Shown here: piece by piece, positions 15,182-23,990 of the stretch
Layout: the number at the start of each line of letters is the position of its first letter
How positions within the stretch are numbered: position 1 is the stretch's first letter
Source: Lacticaseibacillus yichunensis
GTDB lineage: Bacteria > Bacillota > Bacilli > Lactobacillales > Lactobacillaceae
Direction: 5' to 3'
NCBI RefSeq assembly: GCF_003946405.1
Contig: NZ_RHOG01000019.1
Coordinates: 1-45,305 of the forward strand
DNA: 45,305 nt
The notes under the pieces: model-generated
What the model was told of the DNA's origin: nothing
What the model saw: the letters and a program-made list of their open reading frames with translations, nothing else
Database searches by the model: none
Program-made: the position numbers and the translations under genes

Positions 15182-15222
15182 TAAAAAAGACGCAACCTCT
15201 TCGCAACGGCTGCGTCCTTTTT
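15182..15222. terminator. Bidirectional terminator
   Basis: GACGCA (15189-15194) pairs with TGCGTC (15211-15216), with A- and T-runs outside. It serves the amino-acid permease gene on the minus strand. Confidence 0.8.
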
Positions 15223-15237
15223 TGATTCCCGACAGTA

Positions 15238-16686
15238 CTATTTCGAATCGTTCAAACTCGAATGGCGGATCCCATACACAAAGTAAACGGCGAGCCCCAC
15301 CACGAACCAGATACCAGAATAGAGTTTTGCCTGAACATCCAGCCCCATGAAGACGATCAGCGAGCCAAGAAAGCCCAGCGCCGGCATCACCGGATAAAAC
15401 GGCATCTTGAACGCGGGGTCGGCGATGTCCTTGCCTTCGCGCGGCCGCAGCCGGTAGATTCCGAGCGAGACGAACATGAAGGCGATCAGCGTCCCGGCCG
15501 AGATCAGCTGGGCCAAAAAGGCAAACGGGAAAAACGCCCCGATGAGCACACCGATCACCGTCAAGAAGAGCAGCGCGTGATTGGGTAAGCCACGTTCCCC
15601 ATGACCCTTTTCGGCGGTGAGTTTGCCCAGCCAGCGCGGCAGCATGCCATCGCGTCCGAAGCTGTAAAGCAGGCGGCTGCCGGCCATCATCATGCCGATC
15701 AAGGCGGTGAACATGCCGATGACCGCGATGGATTGAATCACCGTGGCGAAAACAGGCTGGTTGATCTCGCGTAGCGCCCAGCCCACCGGTTCCGCGTTGC
15801 CCGCATATTTTTGATACGGGAACATGCCCACCAGCACCAAGGCCACGGCCATGAAAAGAATCACCGCGATGATCAAACTGCCGATGATCCCCCGCGGCAT
15901 CGTGTGCTCCGGGTCCTTGGCTTCCGCGGAATTGGCGGCGATGGAGTCAAAGCCGATATAAGCCAAAAAGATCATCGAGACCCCAGCATAAACGCCCTGC
16001 CAGCCGCCAAACGCGGTGCCATCCGCATTGACGTGATACTGCGGAATGAACGGCACATAATTTTGCCAGTGCACCGCCGTCAAGCCGACTGCGATGAAGG
16101 CTAAGATCGCCAGCACCTTGAGCACCACCAGAATATTTTCCACCCGGGCCGCGTCGGACACCCCGCGCGACAAGAGCAAGGCGACCAGGATGATGACCAC
16201 AACGGCGATCAAGTCGACGAATCCGCCCTTTGTGCCCAGTGGATTGGCGAGGAAAAATGGGACGTTGAGGCCAAACGACCCAAGCAACCCGCGCAAGTTG
16301 GCGGATAAGCCCGACGCGACAAAGGCGACGGCGATGAAATACTCCGCCAGCAGTGCCCACCCCGCGATCCAGCCGAAGACCTCACCGAAGACCACGTTGA
16401 TCCAGGAATAGGCAGAGCCGGCAAACGGCATCGCCGCCGCCATTTCCGCATACGCGAAGGCGACCAGCCCCGCCACGATCGCCGCCAGCAAACAGGACAA
16501 GGCGACGGCCGGGCCGGCATGTTGCGCAGCGACAACGCCGGGCAAGGTGAAGATCGTCGTCGAAACGATGGTGCCGACGCCAAGGGCAAGAAAGTCCTTC
16601 ACCGTCAGCACGCGCGGCAATTTCGCATCCTTATCCTGATACACCGCCGGATCTTCTTTTTTGATCATTCGTTTGAATACGTTCAT
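15238..16686 (-). CDS. APC family amino-acid permease
   Basis: A 482-residue integral membrane transporter with about 12 predicted helices. The first helix contains the substrate-binding unwound segment (FLALGVGTIVSTTIFTLPG), and GFDSIAANSAEA is the conserved helix 6 region of cationic amino-acid-type permeases (YfnA/CAT-like). The start MNVFKRMIKKEDP follows GGAGG at good spacing. Members exchange or symport amino acids across the cytoplasmic membrane; the substrate cannot be read directly. The gene is monocistronic with a terminator at 15182-15222. Its promoter is not obvious. Confidence 0.92.
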   Translation of the reverse strand: MNVFKRMIKKEDPAVYQDKDAKLPRVLTVKDFLALGVGTIVSTTIFTLPGVVAAQHAGPAVALSCLLAAIVAGLVAFAYAEMAAAMPFAGSAYSWINVVFGEVFGWIAGWALLAEYFIAVAFVASGLSANLRGLLGSFGLNVPFFLANPLGTKGGFVDLIAVVVIILVALLLSRGVSDAARVENILVVLKVLAILAFIAVGLTAVHWQNYVPFIPQYHVNADGTAFGGWQGVYAGVSMIFLAYIGFDSIAANSAEAKDPEHTMPRGIIGSLIIAVILFMAVALVLVGMFPYQKYAGNAEPVGWALREINQPVFATVIQSIAVIGMFTALIGMMMAGSRLLYSFGRDGMLPRWLGKLTAEKGHGERGLPNHALLFLTVIGVLIGAFFPFAFLAQLISAGTLIAFMFVSLGIYRLRPREGKDIADPAFKMPFYPVMPALGFLGSLIVFMGLDVQAKLYSGIWFVVGLAVYFVYGIRHSSLNDSK

Positions 16687-16775
16687 TCGCCAGCCTCCGC
16701 GTCTTTAATGAAGAAAAAATGAGAATCGCTTTAACTAGTTTTCCATGTTCAGAGGCCAATGTCAATGTTCGGGAC

Positions 16776-16818
16776 GAAAAAAGCAGGACTGCTTGAGGCG
16801 TGCGGTCCTGCTTTTGCG
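16776..16818 (-). terminator. Terminator downstream of sstT copy 1
   Basis: On the minus strand AAAAGCAGGAC pairs with GTCCTGCTTTT and is followed by T residues; A- and T-runs are present on both sides. Confidence 0.85.
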
Positions 16819-16879
16819 CCTATTGTGGCAAATCGATGGCAATGCGGTGCCCGCGAATATCGAAGGCCACCTCGTCGTT

Positions 16880-18187
16880 TTATTCGGCTGGTTTGACGGC
16901 CGCGCGTGGCACCGTATCCTTCGCTGGCGCCCCGCCGCGCTCCTTGGCGATCGCCCCGCGCACGGCGGCGGAGATGTCCACTTTTTCCCCGGCTCGGCGC
17001 CGGTCGCGGTATTCGGCCGTGGCGGTGAAAAGGAGATCAGAGGCCGAGTTGACGGCGGTCTCGACGGAATCCTGAATCACCCCGATGACAAAGCCAACAC
17101 CGACCACTTCCATGGCGATGTCATTAGAGATGCCGAAAATACTGGCGGCCATCGGAATGATCAGCAGCGAGCCCCCTGCGATACCAGATGCCCCAGTCGC
17201 GGCCAAGGCGGTCAAGAAGCAGAGAATGATCGCCAGCGGAAACGAGACCGGGATATTCAGCGTCGCACAGGCGGCCAGGGTCATCACCGACACCGTGATC
17301 GCCGCGCCACCACTATTGGCAGAGCCGCCCAGTGGAATGGAGACCGCATACGATTTCTTATTCAAGCCGAGGTCTTCGCAGGCCTGCAGGTTGATGGGAA
17401 TGTTGACGGCCGAGCTGCGGGTGAAAAATGCGGGCAAACCCGACACACGCAGCGTCCACAAGGTCAACGGATACGGATTTTGGCGCGTCATCACCCACAC
17501 CATCAGCGGGTAAAGCACTAGGTAAACGAACGCCATCGTGCCGACCAAAAGCGCCACCAACTGGCCGTACCGCGCGATGCCGGCGAGGCCTTTGGTGCTG
17601 ACAGTCTTGAAGACAAGCCCCGCGATGCCAAATGGGGCAAATTGAATCACGGTCTGAGCCACATTTGTGATCGCCTCAGAGAGATCTGTGATCACCTGCC
17701 GAGTCTGCACAGATGTGAGGCGCAACGCAAAGCCGATCATCAGCGCCCAAAACAAGATCGCGAGGTAATTGCCCGAGGCCACGGCCTGAAACGGATTGGT
17801 GACCGCATTGTTGAACAGATCAGTGAGCACCGTGCCCAAGTCTTTCGGCCCACTTGCCGCCGTTTTGGCCACCTTGGTCAGATCCAACCGCACCGGAAAG
17901 GCGTAGCTCGCCCCGACCGCCGCAAACGCCGACAGCAACGTGGCGGTCAGGTACAAGACGATCACGGAGCCAAAATGTGTCTCGCTTCCCTTTTGATAAT
18001 GGGACACCGCCGCCATGATCAAAAAGAAGACCAACACAGGCGCGATGCCCTTGAGCGCGCCGACGAACAGGTCGCCCATCAGCCCGATGCCGGTCAAAGT
18101 CGGCACGGTGACCCCCAGCAAGACCCCCACTGCCAAACCGATAATGATGCGCAAGATCAACGATACGGAACGATATTTTTCAAACAT
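16880..18187 (-). CDS. sstT: Serine/threonine:sodium symporter SstT, copy 1
   Basis: A 435-residue transporter of the dicarboxylate/amino acid:cation symporter family. The opening FEKYRSVSLILRIIIGL, the hairpin region AFFTRSSAVNIPINL and the motif LGGSANSGGAAIT identify SstT. The C-terminal tail (about 395-435) is charged and Ala/Pro-rich, longer than in copy 2. GGAGGAGGCACGACG precedes the ATG, and a promoter TGGACA-17-TACGAT lies upstream. Downstream, the same frame continues for 19 sense codons after the TAA before a TAG. A paralogue with about the same length is at 18586-19848. Confidence 0.93.
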   Translation of the reverse strand: MFEKYRSVSLILRIIIGLAVGVLLGVTVPTLTGIGLMGDLFVGALKGIAPVLVFFLIMAAVSHYQKGSETHFGSVIVLYLTATLLSAFAAVGASYAFPVRLDLTKVAKTAASGPKDLGTVLTDLFNNAVTNPFQAVASGNYLAILFWALMIGFALRLTSVQTRQVITDLSEAITNVAQTVIQFAPFGIAGLVFKTVSTKGLAGIARYGQLVALLVGTMAFVYLVLYPLMVWVMTRQNPYPLTLWTLRVSGLPAFFTRSSAVNIPINLQACEDLGLNKKSYAVSIPLGGSANSGGAAITVSVMTLAACATLNIPVSFPLAIILCFLTALAATGASGIAGGSLLIIPMAASIFGISNDIAMEVVGVGFVIGVIQDSVETAVNSASDLLFTATAEYRDRRRAGEKVDISAAVRGAIAKERGGAPAKDTVPRAAVKPAE

Positions 18188-18222
18188 CGTCGTGCCTCCT
18201 CCGTGTTCAGATTATGAGTCGT

Positions 18223-18251
18223 ATCGTACACGTTTTAAAAACAGTTGTCCA
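18223..18251 (-). promoter_or_regulatory. Promoter of sstT copy 1
   Basis: On the minus strand TGGACA (18246-18251), 17 bp, then TACGAT (18223-18228). An overlapping alternative TTTAAA-17-CATAAT is also possible. Confidence 0.6.
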
Positions 18252-18283
18252 GTATATAAACACATCCGGTCACCTGCCGCGGA

Positions 18284-18316
18284 CAAAAAAAGTCGCGGCA
18301 CCGCTGGCCACGACTC
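18284..18316 (-). terminator. Terminator of the sstT copy 2 / Zn-ribbon operon
   Basis: GTCG(T)GGCC and GGC(C)GCGAC-type arms around an AGCGGT loop (18291-18314), with seven T on the minus strand. Confidence 0.75.
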
Positions 18317-18339
18317 GCTTTGCGCTGATTCAAAAATTT

Positions 18340-18552
18340 TCAGCCGTCGATCAGGAAATCAAGAATATTCATTCCGGCGCTGGATTCCTTGCGGTACAAC
18401 TCGGTGTAGCCGCAATTTGCGCAACTGATCGTGATGAACTTCTTGTTTTGGACGTTGGTCAACTTGGCAAAGGTGCCGCCAGTGGCCTGAAATTGGTCGG
18501 AAATGTAGTGATTGCTGCCACACTTCGGACAGACATATTGTTTTTGTTCCAT
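18340..18552 (-). CDS. Small zinc-ribbon protein
   Basis: A 70-residue protein with two CxxC knuckles, CPKCG (8-12) and CANCG, separated by about 35 residues, plus the segment FITISCANCGYTELYR. This fits the COG3478-type predicted nucleic-acid-binding Zn-ribbon family. It starts 33 nt after the stop of sstT copy 2, with AGAAGG as ribosome binding site and no terminator between. The two genes are therefore probably cotranscribed, although a functional link is not evident. The molecular role is unknown. Confidence 0.82.
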   Translation of the reverse strand: MEQKQYVCPKCGSNHYISDQFQATGGTFAKLTNVQNKKFITISCANCGYTELYRKESSAGMNILDFLIDG

Positions 18553-18585
18553 GTGCGTTGCCTTCTTTCCATTTTCCCCATTATA

Positions 18586-19848
18586 TCATTCGAGCTTACG
18601 GGCTTGGCGCACCCGCGCGTTCACATCGATCGGCTTACCATCGCGGCGGGCATCCCCGAATTCGGCCGCCGCCGTGAACAACAGGTCCGAAGCGGAGTTC
18701 ACCGCCGTTTCCACCGAATCCTGAATGACGCCGATGATAAAGCCAATGCCGACGACCTGCATCGCAAAATCATTGTGAATCCCAAACAAACTGGCCGCCA
18801 TCGGAATCAAGAGCAGCGAGCCCCCTGCAATGCCCGACACCCCTGTCGACGCCAACGCCGACAGGAAGCACAACAGAAACGCGAGCGGCCAGGACACCGG
18901 CACGCCCACGGTATGCGCCGCGGCCAGCGTCATGATGGTGATCGTGATCGCCGCCCCGCCACTATTGGCCGAGCCGCCCAGCGGAATCGAGATCGCATAG
19001 GAGGACTTGCTGAGGCCGAGATCTTCGCTGGCCTGCAGGTTGATCGGAATGTTGACGGCCCCGCTCCGGGTGAAAAACGCCGGGATACCCGAAGTCTTCA
19101 GGGTCCAAAAAATCAACGGGTATGGATTTTGCCGCGTCTCAAGCCACACCATGCCGGCGTATAGCACCAAGTAGACAAAGGCCATGGTGCCGACCAGCAG
19201 CAGGACCAATTGGCCATACCTGGCGACCCCATTCAACCCATTTTCGCTGATGCTGCGGAAAAGCAGGCCGACAATGCCAAATGGCGCAAACTCAATGATC
19301 AGTTGGGCGACATGCTGTATCGCGTCGGTAATATCGCTGATCGTCTGGCGCGTCGTCTCCGTTGCTAGGCGAAGCGCTGAGCCGATCATCAGCGCCCAAA
19401 ACAGAATTGCCAGGTAGTTGCCTTCGATCATGGCCCCAAACGGATTGGACACCGCGCCGACCACCAGCTGCTCGAGCACCGTGCCCAGACTTTGCGGCGC
19501 CGCACTGGTCCCACTAGCCGCTTTCGTCGCGGCATCCGAGACAATGAGCTTGATCGGGAAAAAGTAACTCGCCGCAACGGCCGCGACGGCTGCGACCAGG
19601 GTGGCGATCAGATAGAGTTTGATCACCGTCCCGAAATGATTTTCCGCTCCCGGCTTGTAGCGCGAAATGGCGGTGGTGATCAAAAAGAAGACCAGGATCG
19701 GGGCGATGCCTTTCAGGGCGCCGACGAACAGGTCGCCCAAAACGCCGATGAAGGTCCAGCTTGGCAGCGCCACCCCGAGCAGCGCGCCGACCACCAGCCC
19801 GATCAAAATTCGGAGAATCAAACTGATACTGCGGTAACGTCGAAACAT
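18586..19848 (-). CDS. sstT: Serine/threonine:sodium symporter SstT, copy 2
   Basis: A 420-residue paralogue of the next gene, sharing the FTRSGAVNIPINLQASEDLG hairpin and LGGSANSGGAAITI motifs and most helices. It lacks the long charged tail of copy 1. AAGGAGG precedes the ATG. The promoter (TTTCAA-17-TAAACT) overlaps a 14-bp near-palindrome resembling a cre site, so this copy may be under carbon catabolite repression while copy 1 is not. The tandem arrangement with a Zn-ribbon gene between suggests an old duplication. Confidence 0.92.
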   Translation of the reverse strand: MFRRYRSISLILRILIGLVVGALLGVALPSWTFIGVLGDLFVGALKGIAPILVFFLITTAISRYKPGAENHFGTVIKLYLIATLVAAVAAVAASYFFPIKLIVSDAATKAASGTSAAPQSLGTVLEQLVVGAVSNPFGAMIEGNYLAILFWALMIGSALRLATETTRQTISDITDAIQHVAQLIIEFAPFGIVGLLFRSISENGLNGVARYGQLVLLLVGTMAFVYLVLYAGMVWLETRQNPYPLIFWTLKTSGIPAFFTRSGAVNIPINLQASEDLGLSKSSYAISIPLGGSANSGGAAITITIMTLAAAHTVGVPVSWPLAFLLCFLSALASTGVSGIAGGSLLLIPMAASLFGIHNDFAMQVVGIGFIIGVIQDSVETAVNSASDLLFTAAAEFGDARRDGKPIDVNARVRQARKLE

Positions 19849-19885
19849 GTCAGAACCTCCTTGATTACGTTGCGTCCTTTATTCC

Positions 19886-19923
19886 AGTTTACTTGGTCAA
19901 CCGGCGTTTTGAAAGCATTTTCA
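19886..19923 (-). promoter_or_regulatory. Promoter of sstT copy 2 with overlapping cre-like site
   Basis: On the minus strand TTTCAA (19909-19914) and TAAACT (19886-19891) are 17 bp apart. TGAAAATGCTTTCA (19910-19923) matches the cre consensus TGWAARCGYTWWCA at 13 of 14 positions and covers the -35. Confidence 0.5.
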
Positions 19924-19943
19924 CTTCTCGCTTTTGGCCACAA

Positions 19944-19985
19944 AAAAAGTCTCCCACTCTGCAATAATTGCAGGCGGAAGACTTT
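19944..19985 (-). terminator. Terminator of rpiA
   Basis: AGTCT(T)CC..CTGCAAT and ATTGCAG..GG(G)AGACT arms followed by TTTTTTT on the minus strand. Confidence 0.85.
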
Positions 19986-19989
19986 GCGG

Positions 19990-20682
19990 TTACTTGCGGA
20001 CCCAATGTGCGATGGTGCCATCTTTTTTCGCGATCAGGACTTCATCTGTCATGTTCAAGAACAGCCCGTGTTCGACCACGCCGACCGTACCATCCAGGTA
20101 ACTGGCCAGCCCCGCCGGAATCGGCAGCGGTGAGACCGTCAGATCCAGGATGTAATTGCCGTAATGGGTCACATAGCGGCTACCATCTTCGTTGAGGCGG
20201 AACTGCGGCGCCAGGCCATCACGAGTGAATTTTTTCAGAAGTTGCTCGCATGAGACCGGCAACACCTCGACCGGCAACGGAAACCCGCCGAGTCGGTCCA
20301 CAACTTTGCTTTCATCGACGATCCAGACGTTATGTTTGGAGTTGATTGCGACGTTCTTTTCAAGCGTCAACGCGCCGCCACCACCCTTGATGCCATCCAG
20401 TTGCGGGTCGACCCGGTCGGCGCCATCGATCGTCAGGTCCGCCTGGTCGATCTCGGCGAGCTCGCTGACGTGAAAGCCATTGTCCTCGAGCTGACGCTGG
20501 CTGCGGCTGGATGTCGTGACGATCGCCGCCAAGTTCAGCGGGGTCTTCTGGTTCCGCGCGGCCAGCGCATCAATGAAAAAAGCGACCGTCGATCCAGTAC
20601 CGACGCCAAGAATACTGCCGGGCTGCACCATCTCAGCGGCTTGCGCGGCCGCCTGCTGCTTCAATTCGTCTTGTGTTGTCAT
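19990..20682 (-). CDS. rpiA: Ribose-5-phosphate isomerase A
   Basis: A 230-residue cytoplasmic enzyme of the pentose phosphate pathway that interconverts ribose 5-phosphate and ribulose 5-phosphate. Family motifs are all present: GVGTGSTVAFFIDAL (phosphate loop), TTSSRS, DLTIDGADRVDPQL and GGGGALTLEKNVA (catalytic Asp, Glu and Lys region), and VVEHGLFLNMTDEVLIA near the C-terminus. Two adjacent ATG codons follow AGGAGG; the second (20682) has the better spacing. The gene is monocistronic with its own terminator, and tandem family B repeats lie just upstream. Confidence 0.96.
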   Translation of the reverse strand: MTTQDELKQQAAAQAAEMVQPGSILGVGTGSTVAFFIDALAARNQKTPLNLAAIVTTSSRSQRQLEDNGFHVSELAEIDQADLTIDGADRVDPQLDGIKGGGGALTLEKNVAINSKHNVWIVDESKVVDRLGGFPLPVEVLPVSCEQLLKKFTRDGLAPQFRLNEDGSRYVTHYGNYILDLTVSPLPIPAGLASYLDGTVGVVEHGLFLNMTDEVLIAKKDGTIAHWVRK

Positions 20683-20749
20683 CATTGCCTCCTGAGAGAT
20701 TTCTTCCTTGACTGTACGAAGACAAGAGGTGCGTGTCAAGCAAAAGGAT

Positions 20750-21130
20750 AGGGTGTGGAGGCTCGCGTTTAGGGGTGGGCAGTTAGCTTGGCCTGGGTGC
20801 TTGGTGGCGCTTCTTGCCACCGAGTGCCTAGGTCAGCTAAATGTCCCACCCCTGCGAGCCGGAACCCAACTGGATAAGGGTGTGGAGGCTCGCGCTTAGG
20901 GGTTGGCAGTTAGCTTGGCCTAGGTGCTTGGTGGCGGTCCTTGCCACCGAGTGCCTAGGTCAGCTAAATGTCCCACCCCTGCGAGCCGGAACCCAACTAG
21001 AGGGTGTGGAGGCTCGCGGGATGGTCGAGTAGCTAGCTTGGCTCGGGTGCTTGAGGCGTCCTTAGCCTCGAGTACACGAGACAGCTAGATACCTCGACCA
21101 TGCGAGCCGGAACCCAACTGAGGGTGTGGA
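20750..21130 (+). repeat. Repeat family B, three tandem full copies (B6-B8) and the start of a fourth
   Basis: Units at 20750-20871, 20877-20998 and 21001-21119 run from AGGGTGTGGAGGCTCGC to GCGAGCCGGAACCCAACT; a fourth begins at 21121 and stops after about 10 bp. B6 and B7 are near-identical. B8 keeps the outer arms but replaces the middle stem AGGGGTGG / CCACCCCT with ATGGTCGAG / CTCGACCAT, a paired change. The 500-bp gap between rpiA and ldh holds only these units and a terminator. Confidence 0.9.
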
Positions 21131-21141
21131 ACGCGGCGTTC

Positions 21142-21178
21142 AAAAAAGGCACCCCGCATACAGCTGCGAGATGCCTTG
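21142..21178 (-). terminator. Terminator of ldh
   Basis: AGGCATCTCGCA pairs with TGCGGGGTGCCT (one mismatch and wobble) and is followed by TTTTTT on the minus strand. Confidence 0.85.
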
Positions 21179-21191
21179 CTCTTCCAACCAA

Positions 21192-22130
21192 TTATCCCGG
21201 GTAAACCGACTGCAGATTTTGCTTCAATATCTCGGCGGAGTCCGTCAATTTTTTTAAATCATCCGGATTGAGGTCCAGCTCGATGATGCGGTCGAGGCCG
21301 CGTCCACTCAAGATGACCGGCACGCCAATCGATACATCGTCGAGGCCGTACTCCCCGGTCAAATGAACGGACATTGCAAAGGCCGCGTGGTCATCGTTTA
21401 AGATCGCCGCTGTGAGGCGGGTCAAGCTGGCCGCGATGCCGTAGAACGTCGCGCCCTTTTGCTCAATGATCGAATACGCCGCCGTTTTCACCTGCTCACT
21501 GATCGCAGCGAGGTCTTGGTCGAGACGATTGGCCGGGACAAAATCGCGAATCGGCTGGCCACCGATCGTTGTGTAATCCCACACCGGAAATTCGGAGTCG
21601 CCATGCTCCCCCATGATGTAGCCGTGCACAGCGCGGACATCGACGTTGTAGCGCTGGCCGATCGCCGAACGCAGACGCGCGGAGTCCAGCGCGGTGCCAG
21701 AACCCAGCACGCGATTGCGCGGCAAGCCGGACAATTTCAGGACTAATTCGGTCAAAATATCAACTGGATTTGAGGCCACCAAGATAATCCCATCAAACCC
21801 AGACGCCATAATGTTTTTTGTAACATCGGTGATGATCGCGGCGTTTTTTTGCAGCAATTGAAGCCGCGTCTCACCGGGTTTTTGCGCCACGCCAGCCGTG
21901 ATCACAATGATGTCGGCGTAGCGGCAGTCTTCGTAATTCGCCGCATAAATATTTTTCTGCGAGACATACGGCAAGGCATCCATCAGATCTTCGACGTCGC
22001 CTTGCACACGCTTGCGATTGACGTCGATAATGCCGAGGCTCTTGCCGACGCCGGTGGTCAAACAGTTGAACGCATAGCTAGACCCGATCGCGCCATCGCC
22101 GATCAGGATGATATTCGCTGCTTTACTCAT
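21192..22130 (-). CDS. ldh: L-lactate dehydrogenase
   Basis: A 312-residue NAD-dependent enzyme that reduces pyruvate to L-lactate. The nucleotide loop is IGDGAIGSSYAF. The mobile loop AQKPGETRLQ carries the Gln that favours pyruvate and the catalytic Arg; VASNPVDILTE binds substrate, and GEHGDSEFPVW contains the catalytic His. The ATG at 22130 was chosen over a GTG four codons upstream; neither has a strong ribosome binding site. A TATAAT lies at 22167-22172 on the minus strand. It is monocistronic. A homologous L-2-hydroxyacid dehydrogenase role cannot be excluded, since lactobacilli often carry several copies. Confidence 0.93.
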   Translation of the reverse strand: MSKAANIILIGDGAIGSSYAFNCLTTGVGKSLGIIDVNRKRVQGDVEDLMDALPYVSQKNIYAANYEDCRYADIIVITAGVAQKPGETRLQLLQKNAAIITDVTKNIMASGFDGIILVASNPVDILTELVLKLSGLPRNRVLGSGTALDSARLRSAIGQRYNVDVRAVHGYIMGEHGDSEFPVWDYTTIGGQPIRDFVPANRLDQDLAAISEQVKTAAYSIIEQKGATFYGIAASLTRLTAAILNDDHAAFAMSVHLTGEYGLDDVSIGVPVILSGRGLDRIIELDLNPDDLKKLTDSAEILKQNLQSVYPG

Positions 22131-22212
22131 TCTATCGCCCACTTTACTCAGATTGACTACGACTTAATTATACCCGACTTGGCGAAAAAATACCGTGTAC
22201 AACCGAGTAAAC

Positions 22213-22250
22213 AAAAAGAACTCAGAATAAAAATATTCCGAATTCTTTTG
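22213..22250 (-). terminator. Terminator of the YitT-like / phosphoesterase operon
   Basis: AGAATTCGGAATA and TATTCTGAGTTCT arms with TTTTT on the minus strand. Confidence 0.8.
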
Positions 22251-22256
22251 CGGTAG

Positions 22257-22871
22257 TCACGCTTCAGCTGTGCCGAACCGTTTTTGAAGGAGCGTCAACG
22301 TCTCGGTGTAGATCAGGATAAAAATCAGCCCCAGCAAAAACGACTTGAGGCCAAACGAGATCGCGCCGATGCCAAGGACGATCAAGTTGATCAGCCGCAG
22401 TCCAAGACCCACGGAGAATTTTGGCTGATGCTTGTTGATGACGAGCGCAAACACATCCAGCCCCGCCGTTGAGGAGTGATGGGCGATGCACAGGTAGTAC
22501 CCAACGCCCACCCCGAGGCCAGCGATCGGCAGCCCCAGCCAAACCGGCAACGTGTGCGTCGGGGCAAGCGCCTGCGCCAGCGTGAACCAGCCCATGTAGG
22601 CGAGGCTCGAGACGATCGAGTTCATGAACGTCCGCACGCCCAAAAAGATCAGTGCCGCCAGCAGACACGCCACCGTGATCGCGTTGGTCCAAAACGTGAC
22701 CGATAACGGCGTCAACTTGCCCATGATCATCCCCGAAGCGGTGACCCCGCCGGAAATGATATTTAATTTGACCATGATCCACGAATACGCAAATGCGGAC
22801 ACGGCATTGCCGATGATCACCCACACCACATCCATCACGGCTTCATGAACCGTGACCGTTTCCTCTTTCAC
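22257..22871 (-). CDS. YitT/YczE-like integral membrane protein
   Basis: A 204-residue protein with about five or six hydrophobic helices. The segments SWIMVKLNIISGGVTASGMI and AHHSSTAGLDVFALVIN resemble the N-terminal membrane domain of the YitT/YczE families, but the DUF2179 tail of YitT is absent. The GTG at 22871 was chosen because GAGGA lies about 7 nt upstream and the codon falls 10 nt after the phosphoesterase stop; the longer frame overlaps that gene. Cotranscription is likely. Transport function and substrate are unknown. Confidence 0.75.
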   Translation of the reverse strand: MKEETVTVHEAVMDVVWVIIGNAVSAFAYSWIMVKLNIISGGVTASGMIMGKLTPLSVTFWTNAITVACLLAALIFLGVRTFMNSIVSSLAYMGWFTLAQALAPTHTLPVWLGLPIAGLGVGVGYYLCIAHHSSTAGLDVFALVINKHQPKFSVGLGLRLINLIVLGIGAISFGLKSFLLGLIFILIYTETLTLLQKRFGTAEA

Positions 22872-22881
22872 CCTTTTGTCC

Positions 22882-23715
22882 TCACAATTCGTAATAATCC
22901 TTGACCAGCGCCCGATAATTCCCGGCCGCGTTGACCTGCGCCAGCCGCTCGAGATCATGCGTCACCGTTTTGCCCGTGTGCCGCAGATACGCGTATAGAT
23001 CCAGATATGGCAGGCCCCGCGTTTTGGCCAAGGCAAGCTCGGCCTCAATGTCGTAGGCGATCTTGCGAAAATCAACATCGACCAGCCCACTCGGTGAGAT
23101 CGTCAGCATCAAATAATGCGCGCGCTGATCCGCAAACAACTTCGGCCACGGGCTGTACGGCTGCCCCGCCGCCCCGGGATTCAGCACCAGTTGACCCTTC
23201 CGCGACGTGCGCATCAGTTGTTGGTGCGTGTGTCCATAGATCGCGATATCCTGGTCGCCGGCAAACATCCTATCAAAATCCGCCTGATGCCCCGCCGGAT
23301 ACAACATTCGCCCTTCTGTGGAAAAGCGTGAATTATGCGTGAGCCCGATCGTCACGCCATTCACCGTTTCCGTCAGCGCATACGGATGATTGCGCATCAA
23401 TAGCAATTGCGTCGGTGTTAATTTTTGCAAGACATACGCCGATAACGCCGCGATATAAACGCTGCCCGGATTATCAAGATCGATATGCTTATCCGCCATC
23501 GCGAAAAGCGCCTGTTCCCAGTTGCCATTCAGCCAGACAGTCGGCGCCACCGTTTCCACCAGCGCGTACAAGTCCCCAGCGCCTGGCCCCGGCAGCAGCA
23601 GGTCCCCCAGAAACCAATAATCGGTCGCCTGGTGCGCCATCGCATCCGCCAACACGGCCTTCGTCGCCGTCACGTTCCCATGCGTATCTGAAAATACTGC
23701 GATTCGCCGCTCCAT
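22882..23715 (-). CDS. Calcineurin-like metallophosphoesterase
   Basis: A 277-residue two-metal phosphoesterase. Metal ligands appear in order: FSDTHGN (D10, H12), LGDLLLPG (D38), LNGNWEQ (N65, a variant of GNHE), LTHNSRF and GHTHQQL. This resembles YfcE/serine-threonine phosphatase-like proteins, with an extra C-terminal helical part (about 220-277). GGAGG precedes the ATG at 23715. It is followed 10 nt later by the YitT-like gene. The substrate could be a phosphoprotein, nucleotide or phosphodiester; not assignable. Confidence 0.88.
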   Translation of the reverse strand: MERRIAVFSDTHGNVTATKAVLADAMAHQATDYWFLGDLLLPGPGAGDLYALVETVAPTVWLNGNWEQALFAMADKHIDLDNPGSVYIAALSAYVLQKLTPTQLLLMRNHPYALTETVNGVTIGLTHNSRFSTEGRMLYPAGHQADFDRMFAGDQDIAIYGHTHQQLMRTSRKGQLVLNPGAAGQPYSPWPKLFADQRAHYLMLTISPSGLVDVDFRKIAYDIEAELALAKTRGLPYLDLYAYLRHTGKTVTHDLERLAQVNAAGNYRALVKDYYEL

Positions 23716-23830
23716 CTCGTGCCTCCAAACGTCCAATAGTCTATCACCCACCATGCCAGAAAAGAAGGCCGCATGCAAGCAAGTTGGCGGCATCGGCCGT
23801 GTGCCAATTTTTTTGGGTTTCTTGTAACCC

Positions 23831-23990
23831 CCGGGTGACTCCGGCCAGAAATAGCTGGAACGCTCCCAAGTAACTTTATGCCCGCAAAAATCGCGGTCGT
23901 AAAGCTTACTTTCGTTGTAAGCGGCACAGCCGCTAACAACGACGAGGGGGCTGAGCCATTTCTGGCCGCCGCCACCCTAATATCCAGCGT
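23831..23990 (+). repeat. Structured repeat family A, copy A2 (short form)
   Basis: Same layout and orientation as A1. Stem arms differ in paired fashion: AAGTAA / TTACTT instead of AGGCAA / TTACCT, CTTTATG / CGTAAAG instead of CTTTGAG / CTCAAAG, and GTTG / CAAC in the apical hairpin instead of GGTG / CACC. It lies between divergent genes. The remaining bases up to 24171 show no clear feature. Confidence 0.85.

Noticed and set aside
20750-21130. CRISPR-like tandem repeats
   Set aside because: Units are 119-122 bp, joined by 2-6 bp, and form hairpins; there are no unique spacers of regular length and no cas genes.
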